This document shows positions 1-8,582 of a stretch of 64,000 bases of DNA, piece after piece. This stretch comes from Pseudomonas taeanensis MS-3. GTDB taxonomy: Bacteria; Pseudomonadota; Gammaproteobacteria; Pseudomonadales; Pseudomonadaceae. Both the position numbers and the translations under genes were made by a program. Positions within the stretch are counted from its first letter, which is position 1. Every line of letters begins with the position of its first letter. The stretch lies in the NCBI RefSeq assembly GCF_000498575.2, contig NZ_AWSQ01000005.1, positions 1 to 64,000 of the forward strand. The letters are read 5' to 3'. The notes under the pieces were generated by a model. The model saw only the letters and a program-made list of their open reading frames with translations, ran no database searches and had not been told where the DNA came from.

Positions 1-1271
1 GTCCAGCCCAGCGGGCCGGCCTGACCACAGTTGATCCAGTGGCGCGGCTTGTAGACGTGGAGGAACTGCGCGCCGGCGATCTGCGACAGGCCGATGGTGC
101 TGACGTAGCAGGTGTCCTTGCCGAAGAACTCGTTCATCTCTTCGTACACGCGCTGCGGCTTGACCGGCACGTTGTCGAAGTGGGTCTTGCGCTGCAGGGT
201 GCGCTTGCGCTCCTGGCAGTCGGCGACCCAGGCGCTGCGGTCCTTCAGCTTGCCAGCGGCCTTCCACTCTTTGGCCACTTCGATAAAGGCCTCCAGCGCG
301 GCGCCGGCGTCGGAAACGATGCCCAGGTCCGGGTTGAACACGCGGCCGATCTGCGTCGGCTCGATGTCGACGTGGATGAACGTGCGGCCTTCGGTATACA
401 CCTCGACGCTGCCGGTGTGGCGGTTGGCCCAGCGGTTACCGATGCCGAACACCAGATCGGAAGCCAGCAGGGTGGCGTTGCCGTAACGGTGCGAAGTCTG
501 CAGACCGACCATGCCGACCATCAGCTTGTGGTCGTCGGGAATCGCGCCCCAGCCCATCAGGGTCGGAATCACCGGCACGCCGGTCAGCTCGGCGAACTCG
601 ACCAACTTGTCCGCTGCGTCTGCGTTGAAGATGCCACCACCGGCGACCAGCAATGGCCGCTCGGCGTCATTGAGCATGCTCAGGGCCTTCTCCGCCTGGA
701 TGCGGTTGGCCGTCGGCTTGGCCAGCGGCAGCGGCTGGTAGGCGTCGATGTCGAACTCGATCTCGGCCATCTGCACGTCGAACGGCAGGTCGATCAGCAC
801 CGGGCCCGGACGGCCGCTGCGCATTTCATAGAAGGCCTTCTGGAAGGCGCGCGGCACCTGGCCCGGCTCCATCACGGTGGTCGCCCACTTGGTCACCGGC
901 TTGACGATGCTGGTGATGTCGACCGCCTGGAAGTCTTCCTTGTGCATGCGCGCACGCGGCGCCTGGCCGGTGATGCACAGAATCGGAATGGAGTCGGCGG
1001 AAGCGGAATACAGCCCGGTGACCATGTCGGTGCCGGCCGGGCCGGAGGTGCCGATGCACACGCCGATGTTGCCGGCGTTGGTGCGGGTGTAGCCCTCGGC
1101 CATGTGCGAGGCGCCCTCGACGTGACGCGCCAGGACGTGGTCGATGCCACCGACTTTCTGCAGGGCGGCGTACAGCGGGTTGATCGCCGCGCCGGGAATG
1201 CCGAACGCCGTGTCAACGCCTTCGCGGCGCATCACCAGTACTGCAGCTTCGATTGCTCTCATTCTGGCCAT
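1..1271 (-). CDS. gcl: glyoxylate carboligase (tartronate-semialdehyde synthase), 3' end cut by window edge
   Basis: This thiamine-diphosphate enzyme condenses two glyoxylates to tartronate semialdehyde plus CO2, in the cytosol, in glyoxylate, allantoin and ethylene glycol breakdown. The reading frame is open from ATG 1271 to the window edge, about 423 codons of a protein usually near 590. The N-terminal pyrimidine-binding domain is complete and the central domain follows. Residue 51 is Val in the motif RHVEGASHMAEGY, where nearly all other ThDP enzymes have a catalytic Glu. Val51 is a hallmark of Gcl and separates it from acetolactate synthase. The gene is divergent from a GlcG-like gene, an arrangement known at PA1502/PA1503. 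A long open frame on the opposite strand is only its shadow. Confidence 0.95.
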   Translation of the reverse strand, partial: MARMRAIEAAVLVMRREGVDTAFGIPGAAINPLYAALQKVGGIDHVLARHVEGASHMAEGYTRTNAGNIGVCIGTSGPAGTDMVTGLYSASADSIPILCITGQAPRARMHKEDFQAVDITSIVKPVTKWATTVMEPGQVPRAFQKAFYEMRSGRPGPVLIDLPFDVQMAEIEFDIDAYQPLPLAKPTANRIQAEKALSMLNDAERPLLVAGGGIFNADAADKLVEFAELTGVPVIPTLMGWGAIPDDHKLMVGMVGLQTSHRYGNATLLASDLVFGIGNRWANRHTGSVEVYTEGRTFIHVDIEPTQIGRVFNPDLGIVSDAGAALEAFIEVAKEWKAAGKLKDRSAWVADCQERKRTLQRKTHFDNVPVKPQRVYEEMNEFFGKDTCYVSTIGLSQIAGAQFLHVYKPRHWINCGQAGPLGW

Positions 1272-1297
1272 TATCTTGTGCCTCATTACTTATTAAA

Positions 1298-1307
1298 TTG
1301 TATACAA
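1298..1307. promoter_or_regulatory. perfect 10-bp palindrome TTGTATACAA, candidate operator 1
   Basis: TTGTATACAA is its own reverse complement and sits about 27 bases upstream of the gcl start. A second TGTATACA core lies at 1447-1454. TGTATACA-type palindromes are typical GntR/FCD-family operators, although the nearest regulator in this window is TetR-type. The binding protein is unknown. Confidence 0.5.
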
Positions 1308-1445
1308 AACGTCTGGCATGGATTCTATTCAGCTCATGACTCAGAGGTCAACAAATTTTCGGCTAACGAACGTGCTTGCCGAAAAATCTTTAAAACACCC
1401 GTTTTAGCTAAGCGACGCGGCATGGCATGAGAGCTGTGACTTTAT

Positions 1446-1455
1446 GTGTATACAA
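1446..1455. promoter_or_regulatory. near-palindrome GTGTATACAA, candidate operator 2
   Basis: It shares the core TGTATACA with the palindrome at 1298-1307, with centres 148 bases apart across the gcl divergent promoter region. Two matching sites in one intergenic gap suggest a shared regulator, possibly binding cooperatively. Confidence 0.4.
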
Positions 1456-1608
1456 AGGCTAGTGGTATTGTATTTAATTGTTGAGTTTTTTGTTTCTGAT
1501 GGGATAGTGATTGTCAGCTTTTGATTGCCTGCGGCTGGCGCCTTGTATCGGCGACAGCGTTCCGGCAGGTGTTTCGTTCGACTTATCACTATTGAAGAAG
1601 GGCTACCT

Positions 1609-2049
1609 ATGAGTACGTTGACTCTGCACACCGCAACCGCCATCAGTAACCGCGCCCTGGCGGCTGGGCGAGAAATTTCCTCGGCGCCATTGACCGTTGC
1701 GGTGCTGGATGCCGGCGGTCACCTGATCAGCCTGCAGCGTGAAGATGGCGCAAGCCTGCTGCGGCCACAGATCGCTATCGGCAAGGCTTGGGGGGCTATG
1801 GCGCTGGGTAAGGGCTCGCGCTCAATCGCTGCCGATGCGCAGGTGCGCCCGGCCTTCATCGGTGCGGTGAATAATCTGGCCGACGGCAACCTGGTGCCGG
1901 CGCCAGGCGGTGTATTGATTCGTGACGAGCGGGGCGAGGTGATCGGCGCCATCGGTATCACCGGCGACACCTCGGACATTGACGAGCAGTGCGCGATTAT
2001 TGCGGTGGAATCGGTCGGCTTGAAGGCCGATGCCGGCGCCGCGGCTTAA
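1609..2049 (+). CDS. GlcG/HbpS-family protein (PA1503-like)
   Basis: A 146-residue protein of the GlcG/HbpS heme-binding-like fold. It carries the family signatures VAVLDAGGHLISLQR (about residues 28-42), the PALNNLA-like segment AVNNLADGN and GVLIRDERGEVIGAIGITG. The start at ATG 1609 was chosen over an upstream in-frame ATG at 1525 because the family begins with the TLHTATAISNRAL helix and because GAAGAAGGG lies at the right distance. Members often neighbour glycolate/glyoxylate genes, as here beside gcl. Their biochemical role is poorly known; proposals include heme or small-molecule sensing. No signal peptide is visible, so it is probably cytosolic. Confidence 0.85.
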   Translation: MSTLTLHTATAISNRALAAGREISSAPLTVAVLDAGGHLISLQREDGASLLRPQIAIGKAWGAMALGKGSRSIAADAQVRPAFIGAVNNLADGNLVPAPGGVLIRDERGEVIGAIGITGDTSDIDEQCAIIAVESVGLKADAGAAA

Positions 2050-2076
2050 CCGTTACCAAGAGGTGGTGCTGCACTA

Positions 2077-2112
2077 GCCCTGTAGGAGCTGGCTATGCCC
2101 GTGACAAGCAAA
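2077..2112 (+). repeat. possible REP-like element
   Basis: The stretch CTGTAGGAGCTGGCTATGCC resembles the GTAGGAGC-type repetitive extragenic palindromes common between Pseudomonas genes. It lies in a non-coding gap between convergent genes, the usual site for such elements. Only one copy was noticed here, so the call rests on motif likeness alone. Confidence 0.35.
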
Positions 2113-2250
2113 GGTGTCGCGGGCAGGGTGTTCCTGCGAATGGCTCAGCAGGTGATGAGGTTTAGCGGGAAGGGCATCGTTGTGCGCGCCCATCGCTTGG
2201 CGCGGAGCGCAGCAAGATGCAACAGCAGCAAAGCGCCTGCAACGCTACTG

Positions 2251-2273
2251 CTGCTGGCCTCGAAAGCCAGCAG
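2251..2273 (-). terminator. stem-loop between convergent genes
   Basis: CTGCTGGC and GCCAGCAG form a perfect 8-bp stem with a 7-base loop. It begins 2 bases past the stop codon of the TetR gene (TAA at 2278-2276) and could end its transcription or block read-through. There is no clear U-run, so a classical intrinsic terminator is not proven. Confidence 0.45.
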
Positions 2274-2275
2274 GC

Positions 2276-2920
2276 TTAGGCGCTGCCGACCTGTTCTGAA
2301 GGGCTGACCACGCTTTCATCGATTTCACAGCCTTTAACAACCAGGCGGATGATGGTTTGTGTGGCAGCTTCGTAGTCGGCTTCATCTAGATTGGCTTTGC
2401 CGGTTACGGTGGATATTTGCCAGTCGAAGTCGGCATAAGTCTGGGTCGCGGCCCAGATGCTGAACATCAAGTGATGTGGGTCGACCTGGGCCATCAAGCC
2501 CCGATCAATCCAGCGTTGGATGCAGGAAATATTGTGCTTGGCCTGGGCATTCAGATGTTCGGTCTGCTCGGCGGAGAGGTGCGGAGCGCCATGCATGATC
2601 TCGCTGGCGAACACCTTGGAGGCATAGGGCAGTTCGCGAGAGATGCGGATTTTCGAGCGGATGTAGGCCTTGAGCACATCGGCTGGGAGCCCCGGTTGAT
2701 TGAACGGAGCTGAGGCCGCGAGTAGCGGATCGATGATGCTTTCCAGGACCTCGCGGTAGAGGTTTTCTTTCGACTTGAAGTAGTAATAAACGTTAGGTTT
2801 TGGCAGGCCGGCCTTGGCGGCGATGTCACTGGTTTTGGTCGCAGCAAAGCCCTTGTCGGCGAACTCTTCACTGGCCGCGCGCAGGATCAGCTCTTTGTTA
2901 CGTTCGCGAATACTGCTCAT
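2276..2920 (-). CDS. TetR-family transcriptional regulator (PA1504-like)
   Basis: A 214-residue repressor. The N-terminal TetR helix-turn-helix reads ILRAASEEFADKGFAAT, then TSDIAAKAGLPKPNVYYYF and KSKENLYREVLE (residues about 11-58). The rest is a helical ligand-binding domain like the RutR/TetR_C group. The start at ATG 2920 is preferred because an extra 17 upstream codons (to 2971) encode an arginine-rich stretch with no family match. Its place beside gcl and the GlcG-like gene suggests control of glyoxylate/purine catabolism, but the ligand and operator are not visible. Convergent with the GlcG-like gene. Confidence 0.85.
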   Translation of the reverse strand: MSSIRERNKELILRAASEEFADKGFAATKTSDIAAKAGLPKPNVYYYFKSKENLYREVLESIIDPLLAASAPFNQPGLPADVLKAYIRSKIRISRELPYASKVFASEIMHGAPHLSAEQTEHLNAQAKHNISCIQRWIDRGLMAQVDPHHLMFSIWAATQTYADFDWQISTVTGKANLDEADYEAATQTIIRLVVKGCEIDESVVSPSEQVGSA

Positions 2921-3143
2921 AAGCCTTGTCGTTTTCCTTGTGTCGCCCGGCGCCGGGCGGCGGTTGGGCATGGTAGCACCGGCTCCGCGGGAGCCTCAAG
3001 CTGACGGCCGGCGGGCCTTTCGGCAGTCTACCTGACTTGCTGGTCAGGTTGTTGTGTACAAGATTCTGTTTTTCTGTTTCTATCTGCGCCCATGCAGTCC
3101 ATAACAAAAATGTCTCGGCTCCCTGAGCACCAGGAGACTCACC

Positions 3144-4139
3144 GTGCATAACTCTCAGCTAGTCGATCCCTTCGGTCGGCGCATCACCTACTTGCGGCTG
3201 TCGGTCACCGATCGCTGCGACTTTCGCTGCACCTACTGCATGAGCGAAGACATGGTCTTCGCTCCACGTGAGCAGATCCTCAGTCTGGAAGAGCTCTATG
3301 CCGTGGCCGACGCCTTCATCGGCCTTGGGGTCAAGCGCATCCGCATCACCGGCGGCGAGCCTTTGGTGCGCAAGAACCTGCTCAGCCTGCTGACCCGCCT
3401 CGGCGAGCGTCCCGAGCTGGAGGATCTGGCGATCACCAGTAATGGCTCGCAGCTGGCCGAACTGGCGCCGCAATTACGCGCGGCCGGGGTCAAACGCCTG
3501 AACATCAGCCTCGATTCCCTGCAGCGTGAACGTTTTGCGGCGTTCACTCGGCGCGACAAGCTTGACCAGGTGCTGGCCGGGATCGATGCGGCGTGTGCTG
3601 CCGGGTTTGCCAGGATCAAATTGAACACTGTGGTGCAGAAAGGGCGAAACGACGATGAAGTGCTCGACCTGGTCGAGTACGCCATGGGTCGCGGCCTGGA
3701 TATCAGCTTCATCGAAGAAATGCCCCTGGGCAGTATCTCCAGCCATCAGCGCGAGCAGACCTTCTGCTCCAGTGACGAAGTGCGCCAGCGCATTGAACAG
3801 CGTTATCCCCTGGTGCGCAGCAACACGGTTACCGGTGGGCCGTCGCGCTACTGGCAGGTGGTCGGCAGTGATACCAGAGTCGGTTTCATTTCACCGCACA
3901 GTCACAACTTCTGCGGCGACTGCAACCGCGTGCGGGTCACCGCCGAAGGCAAGTTGGTGTTATGCCTGGGACATGACGGCGCGCTGGATCTGAAAAGCCT
4001 TATGCGTGCCCACCCTGGTGATAGCCGGCGCTTGCGCGAGGCCCTGCAGCAGGCTTTGCAACTCAAACCCGAGCGTCATCACTTCGACAGCCATGAGCAG
4101 GTGCAAGTCGTGCGCTTCATGAGCATGACCGGTGGTTGA
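3144..4139 (+). CDS. moaA2: GTP 3',8-cyclase MoaA (second copy type, PA1505-like)
   Basis: This radical SAM enzyme converts GTP to cyclic dehydro-GTP, the first step of molybdenum cofactor synthesis. The N-terminal cluster motif is CDFRCTYC (C25, C29, C32), followed by TGGEP. The C-terminal GTP-binding 4Fe-4S cluster is FCGDCNRVR plus a later Cys in LVLCLG. The chain ends in GG, as functional MoaA proteins do. Its 331 residues match the family. It starts at GTG 3144 with CAGGAG at 3131. No other moa genes are beside it, as with the isolated moaA2 of P. aeruginosa. The neighbouring purine/glyoxylate genes may reflect the molybdenum need of xanthine dehydrogenase; that link is inference. Confidence 0.93.
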   Translation: MHNSQLVDPFGRRITYLRLSVTDRCDFRCTYCMSEDMVFAPREQILSLEELYAVADAFIGLGVKRIRITGGEPLVRKNLLSLLTRLGERPELEDLAITSNGSQLAELAPQLRAAGVKRLNISLDSLQRERFAAFTRRDKLDQVLAGIDAACAAGFARIKLNTVVQKGRNDDEVLDLVEYAMGRGLDISFIEEMPLGSISSHQREQTFCSSDEVRQRIEQRYPLVRSNTVTGGPSRYWQVVGSDTRVGFISPHSHNFCGDCNRVRVTAEGKLVLCLGHDGALDLKSLMRAHPGDSRRLREALQQALQLKPERHHFDSHEQVQVVRFMSMTGG

Positions 4140-4221
4140 ACCACCCGGTTAAACCCTGGCAGCGTTCTATGGCGCGCCATCCTACTGCTTTGTCGATCCG
4201 ACACTAACCTGGAGGGTTATT

Positions 4222-5040
4222 GTGAAGCCCACACGCGTCTGCAGTTTGTTAGCCGTTCTGCTCGCCACTGATGCCAGCGCCGAAAGCTATGTCATTGGCG
4301 TTGAAGACCTGGCCTTTACCCCGCATTACAGTATTGATGCGCAAGGCCAGTATCAGGGCTTTGCCCGTGAGTTGTTCGATTTGTTCGCCGCGCAAAACGG
4401 CATGCAGTTGAGCTACAAGCCGCTTTCGGTGGAGCGTTTGCTGCCGGCGCTGTTGCAAGGCGAAGTGGACTTCAAATATCCGGATAGCGGCAACTGGTCG
4501 CTGTCGCAGAAGGCCGGTAAAAATCTGAACTACAGCCAGGCGGTGGTCAGTTATGTCGATGGCGTGCTGGTCGCCCCGCAGTATCAGGGGCAACCCATCG
4601 AGCGACTCAAACGTCTGACTATCGTCAATGGCTGGACGCCCCGAGGTTATCAGGAGCGCATCGATGCTCAGCAGATCCGCTTGGCTCACAGTGACGATCT
4701 GCGGCAGATGATCCACCAGGCGCTGAAAAAACAAACCGACGGCGTCTATTTCAATGTCGTGGTTGCCACCCACTATCTCGACAATATCCGTGCCCGCCCC
4801 GGCGCACTGGTGTTCGACCCCAAGCTGCCGCATACCCAGGGCAGTTTTCATCTGTCCAGCCTCAAGCACCCCGAACTGATCCAGCGCTTCGATCGCTTTC
4901 TAGTTGAACAGCAGGCTGCGGTGGATGGGCTGAAGAGCAAGTATCGGGTCGAGGCCAATCTTGGCTCCGAGTTCATGGGGATGGAGCAGTGGAAGGTGGA
5001 CTTCCTCAAACGGCAGAAGGCCAAGGCCGTCGCTAACTAA
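4222..5040 (+). CDS. periplasmic solute-binding protein, SBP_bac_3-like, orphan
   Basis: A 272-residue exported protein of the type 3 periplasmic binding-protein fold. The signal peptide is residues 1-21, with likely cleavage after DASA. The family hallmarks are the opening strand YVIGVEDLAFTPHYSI, the segment GQYQGFARELFDLFAAQNG and LLPALLQGEVDFKYP. It starts at GTG 4222 after GGAGGG. No permease or ATPase lies beside it, so it may be a free-standing binding protein, a lost transporter part, or a sensor partner. The substrate cannot be read from the sequence. The gap of 82 bases from moaA2 allows co-transcription. Confidence 0.8.
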   Translation: MKPTRVCSLLAVLLATDASAESYVIGVEDLAFTPHYSIDAQGQYQGFARELFDLFAAQNGMQLSYKPLSVERLLPALLQGEVDFKYPDSGNWSLSQKAGKNLNYSQAVVSYVDGVLVAPQYQGQPIERLKRLTIVNGWTPRGYQERIDAQQIRLAHSDDLRQMIHQALKKQTDGVYFNVVVATHYLDNIRARPGALVFDPKLPHTQGSFHLSSLKHPELIQRFDRFLVEQQAAVDGLKSKYRVEANLGSEFMGMEQWKVDFLKRQKAKAVAN

Positions 5041-5243
5041 TCGCGCAGGGTTATATACGCTCTCGTTGCCATGCCAGCGCTGAGGCGCGTAGCGAAGGCT
5101 CCGGTTAGGTAGCGCGGCAAATTGATCAGTGCCTGTTCTTCTCGTAAGGTGCGATGGCGAAGGTACTCGATGGTTGCAGGTTGAGCGGCTTTTGTATTTG
5201 ATCGAGGCGCTACATCCCTAAGAGCTGAACAGAGCCTGCTGAT
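5041..5243. other. intergenic region before the cyclase gene
   Basis: About 200 bases without a convincing reading frame. They probably hold the promoter of the cyclase gene. No confident promoter hexamers or hairpin terminator were recognised. Confidence 0.3.
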
Positions 5244-7370
5244 TTGTCCATTTCAAGGATGCGCGCACCGAGCGCGTGGATTTGCCTGGTCGTGTTATGT
5301 GCCAGTCTGGTGTTTTTTTTGCTGGAACCCTTGCCGCTGCAGAGCCTGCGCAATGGGCTATTCGATCAATTTCAGCGTTGGCAACCACGGGTTTACCAGG
5401 ACGTTCCGGTAAAGATCATCGACCTCGATGAAGAGAGTCTGCGTCGCCTGGGGCAATGGCCTTGGCCACGCACGCAGGTTGCTGAGCTAGTCGATAAGCT
5501 ACGACAGGCCGGTGTCGCCGTTGTCGTATTCGATGTGCTGTTCGCCGAAGCAGATCGCACCTCTCCTAGCCGCATGCTGCGCAACAGTTCATTGCCTCCG
5601 GCGATAGCCAGCCAGTTGGCTGGCTTGCCCGATCATGACCTGCAGTTGGCTGCAAGCTTTGCCAGGCAACCGCTGGTTTTGGGGTTTGCCGCCGAGCACA
5701 GCTCATCGCGCAAGGGGCTGCCTTTGGCGCGGTTCGGTTTGATCATTAGCGGTGAACCACCTGTCCCGTATCTGCCGGCGTTTCAGAATGCAATTCGCCC
5801 ATTACCTGTCCTCGAGCGAGCCGCTAGCGGTATCGGCGCCCTGACATTCCAACCTGGTGCGGATGGCGTGGTGCGCCGCGTTCCGACGTTCGTCGTCATG
5901 GGCCAGGAGCTGCGACCATCGCTGATGGCTGAAGCGTTGCGTGTCTATCAGCAGGCTAACCAGTACCGAATTCATAGCAGCAGCGCAGGCGTGGAACGCA
6001 TCGACATCGGTCAGTTGCGTGTGCCGACGACGTCTACTGGTGAGCTTTGGGTCTATTTCAGCCACACACAGCCAGCACGCACAATGCCAGCCTGGCAGGT
6101 TCTCGAGGGGCAGGGTGGCGCATCGCTGAAGGGCAGTATCGCCCTGATCGGTACGTCTGCGCAGGGTTTGCAGGACCTTCGCTTTAGCCCGCTTGGGGGG
6201 ATCATTCCCGGTGTCGAAATTCATGCCCAGGCGCTGGAGCAAGTGCTCAGCGGTGATTATTTGCTGCGTCCCGCGTGGGCCGTTGTGGCGGAGGCAGCAA
6301 GCATCTTGTTCGCCGGGCTGCTGCTATTAGTGTTGGTGTTCCGCACGCGTGTGTTGATCTCGGCCGCCTTGGCGCTGGGGCTCATGGCTGGTTTGAATGC
6401 ACTCGCCTGGTATCTGTTCGTCAGCCAGCAACTGTTGCTTGACCTGTTCGTCCCGTCGCTGTGTCTGGCGTTGATCTATGGCGTCGCCAGTATCGTTCGG
6501 CACATGGCTACAGAGCGAGAGCAGCGGTGGATGCGCGCGGCTTTTTCTCGCTACGTTTCGCCCAACCTGGTAAGCCATTTGGTGGCGAATCCAGGCCAGC
6601 TCACACTCGGTGGTAAGCGCCAGGTTTGTAGTTTCGTGTTTACCGATTTGGCCGGTTTCACCGAGATGATGGAACGCCAGGCGCCTGAGGCTGTTGTGAG
6701 TTTGCTCAACGATTATCTGGAGCAGGTAATCAGTATTGCTTTCAAGCACGAAGGCACTCTGGACCGGATAGTGGGGGATGCGGTGGCCATCATGTTCAGC
6801 GCTCCGTTGCCACAAGTGGATCACCAGGCTCGGGCGCTGGCGTGTGCGTTGGAAATACATCGCTTCGCCACTGCTTACGTAGCTGAACTGAGTGCGAAAG
6901 GAACTACCTTCGGGCAAACGCGCATCGGTGTGCACAGCGGCGAGGTAGTGGTTGGTAATTTCGGCGGTTCTACACTGTTCGATTACCGCGCCTTGGGCGA
7001 TCCGGTTAATACGACCGCAAGGCTTGAAAGCCTAAATCAATACATTGGCACTTCGGTCTGCGTCTCTGAGGCAATTCGAGGGCAATGTGCGGATATTCCG
7101 ATGCGTCCGATTGGGCTGGTGCGGCTCGTGGGAAAGACTGCAGCGGTCAAGGTCTTTGAGCCGCTTGAAACCATGCAGGCAACACTCGGCACGAGACTTG
7201 ATGCCCCTTATGAGGCCGCATACAGACTAATGGTCAATGAGGATGGCGCGGCTTTGACCGCCTTCGAGCAACTGCATAGCCAGCGCCCGCAAGATGATCT
7301 GGTGGCTTTTCATCTGCAACGGTTGCGGTCGGGCGAACGTGGCGAGCAATTCGTGATGACGCGCAAGTAA
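5244..7370 (+). CDS. CHASE2-domain class III nucleotide cyclase (probable adenylate cyclase)
   Basis: A 708-residue membrane sensor enzyme. One N-terminal membrane helix (about 12-30) leads to an extracytoplasmic CHASE2 domain (about 35-345; PVKIIDLDEESLRRLGQWPWPR is diagnostic). About three membrane helices follow (about 345-425), then the cyclase domain (about 455-640). Metal-binding Asp468 (FTDLAGF) and Asp512 (VGDAVAIMF) are present, as are GDPVN and the transition-state residues in VNTTARLE. The usual purine-contacting Lys before the second Asp is Arg508 (LDRIVGD), which is unusual. The start is uncertain: TTG 5244 or ATG 5259; neither has an ideal ribosome-binding site. It converges with the OmpA-like lipoprotein gene. 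Confidence 0.9.
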   Translation: MSISRMRAPSAWICLVVLCASLVFFLLEPLPLQSLRNGLFDQFQRWQPRVYQDVPVKIIDLDEESLRRLGQWPWPRTQVAELVDKLRQAGVAVVVFDVLFAEADRTSPSRMLRNSSLPPAIASQLAGLPDHDLQLAASFARQPLVLGFAAEHSSSRKGLPLARFGLIISGEPPVPYLPAFQNAIRPLPVLERAASGIGALTFQPGADGVVRRVPTFVVMGQELRPSLMAEALRVYQQANQYRIHSSSAGVERIDIGQLRVPTTSTGELWVYFSHTQPARTMPAWQVLEGQGGASLKGSIALIGTSAQGLQDLRFSPLGGIIPGVEIHAQALEQVLSGDYLLRPAWAVVAEAASILFAGLLLLVLVFRTRVLISAALALGLMAGLNALAWYLFVSQQLLLDLFVPSLCLALIYGVASIVRHMATEREQRWMRAAFSRYVSPNLVSHLVANPGQLTLGGKRQVCSFVFTDLAGFTEMMERQAPEAVVSLLNDYLEQVISIAFKHEGTLDRIVGDAVAIMFSAPLPQVDHQARALACALEIHRFATAYVAELSAKGTTFGQTRIGVHSGEVVVGNFGGSTLFDYRALGDPVNTTARLESLNQYIGTSVCVSEAIRGQCADIPMRPIGLVRLVGKTAAVKVFEPLETMQATLGTRLDAPYEAAYRLMVNEDGAALTAFEQLHSQRPQDDLVAFHLQRLRSGERGEQFVMTRK

Positions 7371-7410
7371 GCGTTGCGCTGAGGGGCAAATTGCCCCTGA
7401 GAACGCAGTG
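7371..7410. terminator. bidirectional stem-loop terminator
   Basis: AGGGGC (7382-7387) and GCCCCT (7393-7398) pair around a 5-base loop. An outer GCGTT/AACGC pair extends the stem. It fills the whole gap between the convergent cyclase and OmpA-lipoprotein genes and could serve both. No long U-run is present. Confidence 0.55.
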
Positions 7411-7415
7411 TATGG

Positions 7416-8012
7416 TCAGCGAATGGTGACTTCTACCCGTCGATTTTTAGGCTCCCGAGTTTCATTGGGCGTCTTGACCAACAGGTTGCTTTCGCCATGA
7501 GAGGTAACGATTAGTTCAATTGCCTGCAGGCCGTTAGCCTTGAGCAGTTTGGCGATGGTCTGGGCGCGCATGAGACCGAGTCGTTCATTCCAGACATCAC
7601 CGCTGGCGGTATCGGTATGGCCTATCACCGAGACGGCGGATGGCCCACGATCGCGAATGGTCTGGATGACTTCAGGAATTTTGGCCTCGGAGTCGGCGGT
7701 GAGCTTGGTGTCACCAAGCTCGAAATACAGCAGGTAACTTTTAGGCAAGATGGGCTGGGCAGACATCGCAGCGGAGAAGTCCTTGTCGAGTCGAGTCTGC
7801 GCCACCGTGAAGGTCTGTGAGCTACGACTATCGAGTGCTATGCCCTGATGTTTCTTGTCGATCCGCGTCACTCCCTGAGAGGTCTGCACAACGATAGCCC
7901 CGGTAGTGCCATCCGGGCTTTCCAAAAGCACTACATAGGATTTCGATGCGCAACCGCTGGCGATTGTGGCGAAACAGAGCAGGCCGAGCCAGCGAAGGGA
8001 TGCATATCTCAT
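7416..8012 (-). CDS. OmpA-like peptidoglycan-associated lipoprotein
   Basis: A 198-residue lipoprotein. The signal peptide ends in the lipobox ASGC (Cys21). The C-terminal half (about 100-198) is an OmpA/Pal peptidoglycan-binding domain: LLYFELGDTKLTADSEAKI, then VIGHTDTASGDVWNERLGLMRAQ and the ending NRRVEVTIR. The middle holds a beta-rich segment of unknown role. It should sit in the outer membrane and hold the wall. It lies 13 bases after the FecR-domain gene on the same strand, so the two are likely one operon. Together with the CHASE2 cyclase they look like envelope-facing parts of one sensing module. Confidence 0.88.
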   Translation of the reverse strand: MRYASLRWLGLLCFATIASGCASKSYVVLLESPDGTTGAIVVQTSQGVTRIDKKHQGIALDSRSSQTFTVAQTRLDKDFSAAMSAQPILPKSYLLYFELGDTKLTADSEAKIPEVIQTIRDRGPSAVSVIGHTDTASGDVWNERLGLMRAQTIAKLLKANGLQAIELIVTSHGESNLLVKTPNETREPKNRRVEVTIR

Positions 8013-8025
8013 GGGTGTGCTTGAC

Positions 8026-8481
8026 TCAACTGTCGACTTTAACCAGGAAGTGGGTGCCGCGTACGCCGATAGTGCCAGTTGGTGTGTTGATTTCCACCGC
8101 CTCGGGCTTGAGTTTGGCTATAACACCGGAGATGAAATTGAGGGTGCCGCGGGAGATTCTGGTGCTTAGTTTAAGGTCGCCTTGGTCTGGTTTGTAAAGA
8201 AAGGCATCGAGGCTCACCTCGGTATTCGGCCCGAATGACATCACCGTGTTGTCGGCCAATGTCACGCCCATGGAGCCCTCGGTGCCGGTATTAAGAGAAC
8301 TGCCGACCTGGAGCGGCAGACCAATGACTGCTGGTTGGGTTATGCCATCAAGTGTGACGAACGCCTCACCTTCAGCTTTCATAACGTAGCCAATGACTGC
8401 CTTGGGTTCTTCAGCGTGTGAAGCGGCACTGAAGATAAGGCATGCGAACAGCCAGAACAGGATCTTTTGGGGTATAAACAC
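8026..8481 (-). CDS. exported FecR-domain protein
   Basis: About 151 residues. GTG 8481 is preferred as start: it has AGAGAAG about 8 bases upstream and gives a normal signal peptide (FWLFACLIFSAASHA, cleavage before EE). The open frame extends to an ATG at 8568, but those extra codons do not resemble a leader. The mature protein is one FecR domain: VMKAEGEAFV, then PLQVGSSLNTG, GSMGVTLADNTVMSFGPNTEVSLDAF and VEINTPTGTIGVRGTHFLV. There is no anti-sigma N-terminal domain, so it is not a classical FecR regulator. Stand-alone exported FecR domains often neighbour CHASE2 cyclases, as here. It is divergent from the GAF/HD-GYP gene. Confidence 0.85.
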   Translation of the reverse strand: MFIPQKILFWLFACLIFSAASHAEEPKAVIGYVMKAEGEAFVTLDGITQPAVIGLPLQVGSSLNTGTEGSMGVTLADNTVMSFGPNTEVSLDAFLYKPDQGDLKLSTRISRGTLNFISGVIAKLKPEAVEINTPTGTIGVRGTHFLVKVDS

Positions 8482-8582
8482 AGTAGTCTTCTCTCTATTG
8501 ATTTTCCGTAGTCGAAGATGGCTCAGACCTGAAGTCGCAGGCACATTTAACATGAAAGCCGCGATCATTAGGAATTTCCAGT

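Larger units (their letters stand above)
1272..1608. promoter_or_regulatory. divergent intergenic region between gcl and the GlcG-like gene
   Basis: This 337-base AT-rich gap holds no convincing gene. It carries two copies of a TGTATACA palindrome, listed separately, one near the gcl start and one towards the divergent gene. It should contain both promoters. A purine-rich ribosome-binding stretch (GAAGAAGGG) lies just before 1609. Promoter hexamers were not assigned with confidence. Confidence 0.5.

Noticed and set aside
39..1430. 463-codon open frame on the plus strand
   Set aside because: It is antisense to gcl. The minus-strand frame has clear ThDP-enzyme motifs including Val51; the plus frame has no recognisable domain and is a product of high GC content.
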